A stretch of 9,540 bases of DNA from Actinomycetes bacterium (GTDB lineage: Bacteria > Actinomycetota > Actinomycetes > Actinomycetales > Cellulomonadaceae). Below the pieces are notes generated by a model, which was not told the origin of the DNA, ran no database searches, and saw only the letters and a list, made by a program, of their open reading frames with translations. Below are positions 1 to 5,068 of this stretch, piece by piece (the first letter of the stretch is position 1; the number at the start of each line of letters is the position of its first letter). The position numbers were made by a program, and so were the translations under genes. The stretch is taken from contig JAEWYD010000029.1 of the NCBI GenBank assembly GCA_023462275.1, positions 1 through 9,540 of the forward strand, written 5' to 3'.

Positions 1-387
1 CCCCGCGGCCGGACGGAACTCCCCTCACCGAACGCGAGCGCCGACAACGTCCGCGCCCTGCGGCGTCAGGATGAGTCGGCCCATACGCTCGCTCAGCACG
101 GCTACGACGTCGAGCGCGGACCGGTCACCGACGGACCGAAGAACCCCGACTTCCGCATCGAGGGCAAGATCTTCGATGCGTACGCGCCCACCACGGACAA
201 GGTCCGGGCCATCTGGGAGAAGATCCGCGAGAAGGTGGACCAGGGTCAGACGCAGCGAGTCGTCCTCAACATGGACGACTCGCCCGTCACGCTCGACGCG
301 TTACGCGAGCAGTTCCGATACCCCATCGATGGTCTCTACGAAGTCATCGTCGTTCGCGGTGGCGACGTCATCCCCTTGTTCCCGTGA
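1..387 (+). CDS. Polymorphic toxin, C-terminal CdiA-type tRNase domain (5' partial)
   Basis: The reading frame is open from the first base and stops at 385-387, giving the last 128 residues of a larger protein whose start and delivery domains lie outside the window. I recognise the pattern of the CdiA_C tRNase domain (PD-(D/E)XK-like fold, first described for CdiA of Burkholderia pseudomallei) in its Gram-positive form: a DESA motif (24-27), GYDVE (34-38), KNPDF (47-51), IEGKIFDAYAPT (53-64), GQTQRVVLN (82-90), QFRYPIDGLYEVIVV (104-118) and a VIPLFP end. Likely metal-site residues are E25, D50, E54/K56 and D59. By family knowledge such domains cleave tRNA in competing cells after contact-dependent or secreted delivery. 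The gene for the likely immunity protein follows after 19 bases. Lower G+C and a rare TTA codon (301-303) suggest acquisition by transfer. The family call is from memory, without a profile search; the delivery route cannot be seen here. Confidence 0.82.
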   Translation, partial: PRGRTELPSPNASADNVRALRRQDESAHTLAQHGYDVERGPVTDGPKNPDFRIEGKIFDAYAPTTDKVRAIWEKIREKVDQGQTQRVVLNMDDSPVTLDALREQFRYPIDGLYEVIVVRGGDVIPLFP

Positions 388-390
388 CCT

Positions 391-395
391 AGGAG
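391..395 (+). promoter_or_regulatory. Shine-Dalgarno site of the putative immunity gene
   Basis: AGGAG lies four bases after the toxin stop and 11 bases before the GTG at 407. It is the only good ribosome binding site nearby and fixes the start of the 148-residue protein at that GTG. The open frame extends upstream to 71 only because it overlaps the toxin in another frame. Confidence 0.6.
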
Positions 396-406
396 AAGAG
401 CAAACC

Positions 407-853
407 GTGTGGTCGTACACCCTGCTCGCGCACTGCTCGGCGAGCACCGCAACCGTCGAGACGTGGCTGGAGGGACGCTTCGGTCAGGCCGACGAACGCG
501 GCTGGGTGCGCCATGGCGCACTGTCCTTCGCAGTCCGAGGCCGCGGCATGAGTTCGGTGGACTTCGACGATCAGCTCGACGGTCCGATCACCATTGAGAT
601 CCCCTGGTTCATCGAGAACCGCGGCGATCCTGACGCCCGCGAGGAGGCTGTGCGAGGGCTCTTCGTCACGGTGCCGCACCTCGTGACGGAATTCGATGCC
701 TCAGCTCTCTTCCTTTGGGAACGCGATGTCGTCTACATGGCGCGAGTCGGGGGCGAGATCGTCATCTACGACCGGTGTCTCGACTGGTTCCGGCCCGACG
801 TCCAGCGATTCCTTCCCCCGCACACGGTCTCATCGGAATACCGCCCGGCATGA
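407..853 (+). CDS. Putative immunity protein for the upstream tRNase toxin (family not recognised)
   Basis: The protein has 148 residues from the GTG at 407, which is preceded by AGGAG. I do not recognise the family with confidence. It has no signal peptide or membrane helix, is acidic overall, and reads as a small cytosolic alpha/beta protein. It opens with a strand-like WSYTLLAHC, has an amphipathic segment VETWLEGRFG, then FDDQLDGPITIEIPWF, a helix-like EEAVRGLFVTVPHLV, and paired strands around ERDVVYMARVGGEIVIYD ending in a W/F-rich tail. The role is inferred from position: a short acidic gene directly behind a toxic C-terminal domain is normally the cognate immunity factor, which would bind and block the nuclease in the producing cell. 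The strand-rich C-terminal half loosely recalls SitI3-type immunity proteins, but I cannot confirm that. G+C near 60% matches the toxin and not the genes to the right. Confidence 0.7.
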   Translation: MWSYTLLAHCSASTATVETWLEGRFGQADERGWVRHGALSFAVRGRGMSSVDFDDQLDGPITIEIPWFIENRGDPDAREEAVRGLFVTVPHLVTEFDASALFLWERDVVYMARVGGEIVIYDRCLDWFRPDVQRFLPPHTVSSEYRPA

Positions 854-879
854 GCGGAGCGCCGGACGCACAAAGACGA

Positions 880-912
880 CGAGGGGCCGCCCGGACACCG
901 GGCGGCCCCTCG
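880..912. terminator. Perfect 15-bp hairpin, probable bidirectional terminator
   Basis: Bases 880-894 and 898-912 are exact reverse complements around a 3-base loop (ACA). The hairpin lies between the convergent immunity gene (stop at 853) and erpA (stop at 927-929), 14 bases past the erpA stop. On the minus strand the stem is followed by a modestly T-rich run (TCGTCTTTG). There is no T tract on the plus side, so plus-strand termination is less certain. Confidence 0.75.
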
Positions 913-926
913 CGGGTCGAGGAAGA

Positions 927-1277
927 TCAGGCGAACGAGCCGCCGCACGCGCAGGACGAGCCCGCGTTCGGGTTGTCGATCGTGAAGCCCTGGCGCTCGA
1001 TGGTGTCGGCGAAGTCGATCGTCGCGCCCTCGAGGTACGGCACGCTCATCCGGTCGACGACGACCTCGACGCCGTCGTAGTCGCGCACCGCGTCGCCGTC
1101 GAGCGTCCGCTCGTCGAAGTACAGCTGGTAGATGAGCCCGGAGCACCCGCCCGGCTGGACTGCGACGCGCAGGCGCAGGTCGTCACGACCCTCCTGCTCG
1201 AGCAGCGCGCGCACCTTGGCGGCGGCGACGTCGGTCAGGTTCACACCGTGCGTGGCGGTCTGGGTGGTCTCGGTCAT
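927..1277 (-). CDS. erpA: Iron-sulfur cluster insertion protein, HesB/IscA/ErpA family
   Basis: This is a 116-residue A-type Fe-S carrier of normal length. It shows the family signature with the three conserved cysteines: C45 in QPGGCSGLIY, and C109 and C111 in the SSCACGGSF C-terminus. The motif region GFTIDNPNAG precedes the CxC pair. By family knowledge it accepts a cluster from the assembly scaffold and passes it to apo-enzymes in the cytosol. NadA, encoded about 1.4 kb away in this window, is a [4Fe-4S] enzyme and a plausible client. The ATG at 1277 has a well-placed GAGGAG about 5 bases upstream on the minus strand, unlike several neighbours that lack any such site. The gene lies downstream of glycerate kinase on the same strand with a 118-base gap, so it may have its own promoter. 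Separating ErpA from IscA by sequence alone is uncertain. Confidence 0.93.
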   Translation of the reverse strand: MTETTQTATHGVNLTDVAAAKVRALLEQEGRDDLRLRVAVQPGGCSGLIYQLYFDERTLDGDAVRDYDGVEVVVDRMSVPYLEGATIDFADTIERQGFTIDNPNAGSSCACGGSFA

Positions 1278-1313
1278 GGTGTCTCCTCGGTGGGGGCCGT
1301 CAACGGTGAAAAC

Positions 1314-1326
1314 GCCCGGCCCGGGC
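1314..1326 (-). terminator. Short GC hairpin followed by TTTT, possible terminator or leader structure
   Basis: On the minus strand GCCCG and CGGGC (5 bp, 3-base loop) are followed by GTTTTC. It lies between glycerate kinase and erpA. It could end glycerate kinase transcripts or, if erpA starts upstream of it, form part of the erpA leader. The stem is short, so this is tentative. Confidence 0.3.
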
Positions 1327-1336
1327 CTGTTCTTCC

Positions 1337-1342
1337 AGAGTA
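1337..1342 (-). promoter_or_regulatory. Possible -10 element for erpA
   Basis: TACTCT on the minus strand fits TAnnnT and would start transcription about 50-55 bases before the erpA ATG, leaving room for the GAGGAG site. I see no convincing -35 box, so this is weak. Confidence 0.25.
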
Positions 1343-1373
1343 CGACCTGTTGCCGCTGAGGTACGCGTCACAG

Positions 1374-1393
1374 GTCCCGAGGACCAGCGGGAC
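1374..1393 (-). terminator. Hairpin just after the glycerate kinase stop
   Basis: GTCCCG (1374-1379) and CGGGAC (1388-1393) can pair with an 8-base loop two bases beyond the glycerate kinase stop codon. An alternative stem, GGTCC/GGACC at 1373-1385, overlaps it. There is no T tract, so this is only a candidate. Confidence 0.25.
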
Positions 1394-1395
1394 GC

Positions 1396-2571
1396 TCAGC
1401 GCGACCAGGTGCGCGCGACCCGCTCTGCGCGCGCGGCGAGCGTAGCGGCCGGATCGGCCAGCGCACCCGGGACCTCCGCCGCGTGCTCCGCCACGGCGTA
1501 GGCGCCCGAGATACCCGCCGCGCCCCACTCCCGGCGCCCCAGGGCCACCTGGCCCGCCACCACGACGACCGGCAGTCCCCTCGCGAGGCCTCGTCGCGCG
1601 ACCGCGGCCACGACCTTCCCGTGCAGGGACTGCCAGTCGAGAGTCCCCTCCCCCGTCACCAGGAGGTCCGCCGCGTCGGCCGCGCGATCCAGCCCCACGG
1701 CGTCGGCCACCACGTCGGCGCCGGGCAGCAGGCGCCCACCCAGGACGGCGAGCGCGAAGCCGAGCCCGCCTGCCGCACCCGCACCCGGCAGCTGCGCCCA
1801 GCGGCTCCCCGGACCGCCCGAGCTCAGCGGGATCAGTCCCCCGGCGGCCGGCGTAGCCGGCGCCTGCGCGGCGACCAGCGCCGCGAAGTGCCCCAGGGCA
1901 CGTTCGAGCTCCTGCGCCTGTTCCGGCGTCGCGCCCTTCTGCGGTGCGAAGCCGGCGCTGGCACCGTGCAGACCGAGCAGCGGGACGTCGACGTCCACCG
2001 CGACCACGAGGTCCACCCCGGCCACGGCACCGCGCGCGGCCGCCAGGTCGGCGAGGTCGTCGTCCGCGAGCACGGCCAGCGCGCCGCCCCCGCGACGCAG
2101 CGCGGGCGACGCCATGCCGAGCCCCGCGAGGAGTCCCGCCCCGCCGTCGTTCGTGCCGGACCCACCGAGCCCGACGACCACCCTGCGCGCGCCCAGCTCG
2201 CACGCCGCAGCCACCAGCTCGCCCACGCCGACGGACGTCGTCCGCGTGGGATCGCGCCGGTCGACCGGCACCAGGTGCAGGCCGGTCGCGTGGGCCGACT
2301 CCACGTAGGCCACCGGACCCGCATCCGTCGGCACGACGAGGATCGCGGCCGGCACCGGCTCGCCGAGCGGGCCCGTCACGACGACGGGGACACGCTCGCC
2401 GCCCGTTCCGGACGCCACGGCGTCGATGAACCCAGGACCGCCGTCCGCCAGCGGCACCAGGGCGAGCTCGTCCGTCGGCGCGCCGCGCCGCCATCCGGCA
2501 GCCAACGCCTCGGCCGCCTCGGCGGCGGTCAGGGTGCCGCCGTAGCAGTCGGGGGCGATGAGGACGCGCAC
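1396..2571 (-). CDS. Glycerate kinase (GlxK/GarK type, PF02595)
   Basis: This is a 391-residue cytosolic kinase of usual family length that phosphorylates D-glycerate with ATP, in this family to 2-phosphoglycerate, feeding lower glycolysis. Visible family blocks in order are MRVLIAPDCYGGTLTA (1-16), PLADGGPGFIDA (40-51), VVVGLGGSGTNDGGAG (131-146), AVDVDVPLLG (191-200), GFAPQKGAT (207-215), PGAGAAGGLGFAL (262-274) and VTGEGTLDWQSLHGK (305-319). The first block usually reads D-S/K-F-K-G; here it is D-C-Y-G-G, without the lysine. The GTG at 2571 is chosen because the family N-terminus starts exactly there; an AGGA lies 8 bases upstream. It is transcribed away from nadA and towards erpA. Very long open frames on the opposite strand are G+C artefacts. 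The symbol is left blank because glxK and garK cannot be told apart here. Confidence 0.93.
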   Translation of the reverse strand: MRVLIAPDCYGGTLTAAEAAEALAAGWRRGAPTDELALVPLADGGPGFIDAVASGTGGERVPVVVTGPLGEPVPAAILVVPTDAGPVAYVESAHATGLHLVPVDRRDPTRTTSVGVGELVAAACELGARRVVVGLGGSGTNDGGAGLLAGLGMASPALRRGGGALAVLADDDLADLAAARGAVAGVDLVVAVDVDVPLLGLHGASAGFAPQKGATPEQAQELERALGHFAALVAAQAPATPAAGGLIPLSSGGPGSRWAQLPGAGAAGGLGFALAVLGGRLLPGADVVADAVGLDRAADAADLLVTGEGTLDWQSLHGKVVAAVARRGLARGLPVVVVAGQVALGRREWGAAGISGAYAVAEHAAEVPGALADPAATLAARAERVARTWSR

Positions 2572-2612
2572 GAGGCCATCCTGCCTGCACCACCCCGATC
2601 GCCAGGAATTCC

Positions 2613-2625
2613 CACGGTGGCCGTG
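2613..2625. promoter_or_regulatory. Inverted repeat in the glycerate kinase / nadA intergenic region
   Basis: CACGG-TGG-CCGTG forms a 5+3+5 inverted repeat in the middle of the divergent spacer. An 8-bp palindrome ACGGCCGT lies at 2643-2650, and GGAATTCC lies just left of the repeat. It could be an operator serving one or both genes. It does not match any NAD-regulator motif I know. Confidence 0.25.
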
Positions 2626-2665
2626 CTGTCCATCACCGTCCTACGGCCGTGGGAGGTGAGGCGGC

Positions 2666-3871
2666 ATGTGGAAGGATCGGACCGTGACGTCGACCTTCAC
2701 GGAACCCGTCCCTTCCGCCCTCCTCCTGCTCGGGCGAGGCGCCGACCTGGCCTCTGAGCGCGGAGTCGAGTGCCCCGGCGACCTGCCGGCGCCCAGCGAC
2801 CCGGAGCTCGCCGAGCGCGCGCGGGCCGCGAAGGCCGCGCTCGGGAGCCGCGTGTTCGTCCTCGGTCACCACTACCAGCGCGACGAGGTCATCGCGTTCG
2901 CGGACGTGACCGGCGACTCCTTCAAGCTTGCGCGCGAGGCCGCCGCACGCCCCGACGCCGAGTACGTGGTGTTCTGCGGGGTCCACTTCATGGCCGAGTC
3001 GGCGGACATCCTCACCTCCGACGAGCAGGCGGTCGTGCTGCCGGACCTGGCCGCCGGGTGCTCGATGGCGGACATGGCCGCCATCGACCAGGTGGAAGAG
3101 GCCTGGGCGGTCCTCGCCGACGCCGGCGTGGCCGAGCGCACCGTCCCGGTGACGTACATGAACTCCACGGCGGCGATCAAGGCCTTTACGGGCCGGCACG
3201 GCGGCACGGTGTGCACGTCCTCGAACGCGCAGGTGGCGCTGCGCTGGGCGTTCGACAAGGTCGGCGGCCTCGAGGGCGACGGCAAGGTGCTCTTCATGCC
3301 GGACCAGCACCTCGGCCGCAACACCGCCGTGCTGCAGCTCGGCCTCACGCTGGACGACTGCGTCGTCTACGACCCCCGCAAGCCCGACGGCGGCCTCACG
3401 CCCGCCGAGCTCGCCGCGGCGCGGATGATCCTGTGGAAGGGCCACTGCTCCGTCCACGGCCGGTTCTCCGAGGAGAACGTCGCGCAGGTCCGCGAGCGCG
3501 TGCCCGGCGTCACCGTCCTGGTGCACCCCGAGTGCAAGCACGAGGTGGTGACTGCGGCGGACATGGTCGGGTCGACGGAGTACATCATCCGCGCGCTCGA
3601 CGCCGCGCCCGCGGGCTCCGCCTGGGCGATCGGCACGGAGCTCAACCTCGTCCGGCGGCTCGCACAGGCGCACCCGGACAAGCAGATCCACTACCTCGAC
3701 TCGACGGTGTGCTTCTGCTCGACGATGAACCGGATCGACTTGCCCCACCTGGTGTGGGCGCTCGAGTCCCTCGTCGAGGGTCGTGTGCCGAACCGCATCG
3801 TCGTCGACCCCGACGACGCGCACTGGGCCCGCGTCGCCCTCGATCAGATGTTGGCGCTTCCCGGAAAGTGA
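2666..3871 (+). CDS. nadA: Quinolinate synthase NadA
   Basis: The protein has 401 residues from the ATG at 2666. It condenses iminoaspartate with dihydroxyacetone phosphate to quinolinate in de novo NAD synthesis, using an oxygen-sensitive [4Fe-4S] cluster. It is of the Bacillus type: VLGHHYQRDEV (65-75), FCGVHFMAESADIL (103-116), GCSMADM (131-137), YMNSTAAIKAF (164-174), PDQHLGRNTA (212-221), WKGHCSVH (257-264), HPECKHEVV (287-295), GSTEYII (302-308), GTELNLV (323-329) and CFCSTMNRIDLPHL (349-362). By alignment from memory with B. subtilis NadA, cluster ligands should be C132, C261 and C351. The start is unsure: ATG 2666 follows GGAGGTGAG, but GTG 2684 (giving VTSTFTEP) sits 6 bases after AAGGAT in the layout of nearby leaderless genes and matches the usual N-terminus better. 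No nadB or nadC is in the window, unlike the common nadABC operon. Confidence 0.96.
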   Translation: MWKDRTVTSTFTEPVPSALLLLGRGADLASERGVECPGDLPAPSDPELAERARAAKAALGSRVFVLGHHYQRDEVIAFADVTGDSFKLAREAAARPDAEYVVFCGVHFMAESADILTSDEQAVVLPDLAAGCSMADMAAIDQVEEAWAVLADAGVAERTVPVTYMNSTAAIKAFTGRHGGTVCTSSNAQVALRWAFDKVGGLEGDGKVLFMPDQHLGRNTAVLQLGLTLDDCVVYDPRKPDGGLTPAELAAARMILWKGHCSVHGRFSEENVAQVRERVPGVTVLVHPECKHEVVTAADMVGSTEYIIRALDAAPAGSAWAIGTELNLVRRLAQAHPDKQIHYLDSTVCFCSTMNRIDLPHLVWALESLVEGRVPNRIVVDPDDAHWARVALDQMLALPGK

Positions 3872-3878
3872 GCGTGCG

Positions 3879-4478
3879 ATGACGACCTCGAGTCCGATGC
3901 GCGTGGGGATCTTCGTCTTCGACGACGCCGAGGAGCTCGACGTCGTCGGGCCCTACGACGTGCTGGCGGCGTGGGCCGCGCACAGCCCGCTCCGCCCGGA
4001 GGTGGTGACCTTCTCCGCCGACGGCTCGGGCGTTCGTATGGCGAAGGGCCTCCGCGTCGTCCCGGACCACTCCGCGCAGGACGTCGGTGCGCTCCACGTG
4101 CTCGTGTACCCGGGTGGACGCGGCACGCGCCGCCTGGCGGCCGACGTCGACCACCTCGCCTGGGTGCGCTCGATGCGTGCGAGCACCCCCCTGATGACGT
4201 CGGTGTGCACGGGCGCGTTGGTCTACGCCGCCGCCGGGCTCCTCGCCGGGCGCCCGGCGACCACACACTGGGCCGCGTTCGACGAGCTCGCCGCCCTCGA
4301 CCCGTCCGTCCTCCCCGACACCGAGGCCCGCTTTGTCGACGACGGGGACGTCGTGACGTCGGCAGGCGTGTCCGCGGGGATCGACATGGCCCTGCACCTG
4401 GTGGCGCGCCTGGACTCGCCGGACGCCGCGCGCGGCGTGCGCCGCGGGATCCAGTACGACCCGGCGCCGCCGGTCTAG
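3879..4478 (+). CDS. DJ-1/PfpI family protein, isonitrile hydratase-like
   Basis: This is a 199-residue single-domain member of the DJ-1/PfpI (GATase1-like) superfamily. The core motifs are RVGIFVFDDAEELDVVGP (8-25) with the conserved acidic residues E19/D21, LVYPGGRGTR (75-84), the nucleophile elbow SVCTGALVYAAAGLLAG with C110 (108-124), then TTHWAAFDEL (128-137) and TSAGVSAGIDMALHL. This arrangement matches the isonitrile hydratase / AraC-type-regulator N-domain branch, but no DNA-binding domain follows, so it is an enzyme-like stand-alone protein. The true substrate is unknown; hydration of isonitriles is the characterised reaction in one relative. The ATG at 3879 lies 7 bases after the nadA stop, with only a weak GGAAAGTGAG inside the nadA end, so the two genes probably share one transcript and may be translationally coupled. 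ATG 3897 is an alternative start. Its stop shares CTAG with the convergent gene. Confidence 0.88.
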   Translation: MTTSSPMRVGIFVFDDAEELDVVGPYDVLAAWAAHSPLRPEVVTFSADGSGVRMAKGLRVVPDHSAQDVGALHVLVYPGGRGTRRLAADVDHLAWVRSMRASTPLMTSVCTGALVYAAAGLLAGRPATTHWAAFDELAALDPSVLPDTEARFVDDGDVVTSAGVSAGIDMALHLVARLDSPDAARGVRRGIQYDPAPPV

Positions 4479-4930
4479 CGGGCGTCGGTCCCGGGTCCGC
4501 GGTCCCCGTCAGACCCCCGGTCGTCGGCGCCCTCGGCGCCCTCGGCGGCGCGCAACCGCTCCTCGCGCTGGCGCAGCTGGGCCTCCCATTCCGCCAGCAT
4601 GCGCTCGTGGCGGTCGTCCGAGGTCCGGATGCCGGCGAGGAACTCGGGGTCGTCGTCGGGTGCGACGACACGACGCGGGCGCTCGTACTCGGGGAAGCCC
4701 GCCGTGGCGGTCGCCGGCCAGGGCACCGAGCGGCGGGGCCGCGGCGTCGTCGGCCGCCCCGCGACCAGCCAGGCGACCGAGCCCGCCAGCGGCAGCAGGA
4801 TGATCAGCAGCACCCACCAGCCCTTGCCGAGGTTGCGCGCCGCCCCCTCGTCGGTCTGGATGCAGTCGATGAGGCAGAACACGAGCAGGCCCACCTCGAC
4901 GATGACCGGCAGCAACCGGACGTACCCCAT
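4475..4930 (-). CDS. Small membrane protein with PLDc_N (phospholipase D-nuclease N-terminal) segment
   Basis: The protein has 151 residues. Two hydrophobic helices (about 5-22 and 38-57) flank a short loop that starts IDCIQTDEGAARNL. The second helix, with GKGWWVLLIILLPLAGSVAW followed by LVAGRP, is the PLDc_N pattern (PF13396) found on its own in many actinobacterial membrane proteins without any phospholipase domain. The rest is cytoplasmic-looking: a Pro/Arg-rich linker, then a charged probable coiled coil (about 105-131, EWEAQLRQREERLRAAE), then a low-complexity Gly/Asp tail. No catalytic HKD motif is present, so no lipase activity should be assumed. The ATG at 4930 has AGGGGG about 6 bases upstream. 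The stop codon TAG is read from the same CTAG as the stop of the convergent DJ-1 gene. The function is unknown; a membrane-anchored scaffold or cell-envelope accessory role is only a guess. Confidence 0.88.
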   Translation of the reverse strand: MGYVRLLPVIVEVGLLVFCLIDCIQTDEGAARNLGKGWWVLLIILLPLAGSVAWLVAGRPTTPRPRRSVPWPATATAGFPEYERPRRVVAPDDDPEFLAGIRTSDDRHERMLAEWEAQLRQREERLRAAEGAEGADDRGSDGDRGPGTDAR

Positions 4931-4955
4931 CGGATCCCCCTTCTCTCCGGCGCAC

Positions 4956-4961
4956 ACCGTA
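4956..4961 (-). promoter_or_regulatory. Possible -10 element for the PLDc_N protein gene
   Basis: TACGGT on the minus strand fits TAnnnT. It would start transcription near 4949, giving a leader of about 20 bases that holds the AGGGGG ribosome site. No clear -35 box is visible. It shares a 138-base divergent spacer with the acyltransferase promoter. Confidence 0.4.
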
Positions 4962-5056
4962 GGGCAGGTCGGCGTCGCGGTGGATCCGCCGATCGGGTGC
5001 CGCCCGACGTGATCGAGTCGTGACGCACGGCGACCCCGCGGCCGTCGTGGCGCCGC

Positions 5057-5062
5057 TACCGT
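5057..5062 (+). promoter_or_regulatory. -10 element of the acyltransferase gene (leaderless start)
   Basis: TACCGT lies exactly 6 bases (CCACCC) before GTG 5069. The 20 bases upstream of the start hold no Shine-Dalgarno-like purine run, so transcription probably begins at or next to the start codon. Confidence 0.55.
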
Positions 5063-5068
5063 CCACCC

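Noticed and set aside
71..406. Upstream extension of the immunity frame to an ATG at 71
   Set aside because: This part overlaps the toxin domain in another frame and is Ser/Arg/Thr-rich noise; AGGAG at 391-395 and GTG 407 define the real start.
1483..2757. 424-residue open frame on the plus strand opposite glycerate kinase
   Set aside because: It is rich in Arg, Pro, Gln and His with no family motif, runs across the divergent promoter region, and is the mirror of a clearly real gene in very G+C-rich DNA.
2633..3823. 396-residue open frame on the minus strand opposite nadA
   Set aside because: NadA is unmistakable on the plus strand; the opposite frame is compositionally biased and lacks motifs.
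4475..4930. Annotation of the PLDc_N protein as a phospholipase D
   Set aside because: Only the membrane segment is present; there is no HKD catalytic motif.
4981..5050. Short inverted repeats in the PLDc_N/acyltransferase spacer (for example TCGGG/CCCGA and ACGGC/GCCGT)
   Set aside because: Stems are only about 5 bp, expected by chance in DNA this G+C-rich, and not placed at a meaningful distance from the promoter boxes.
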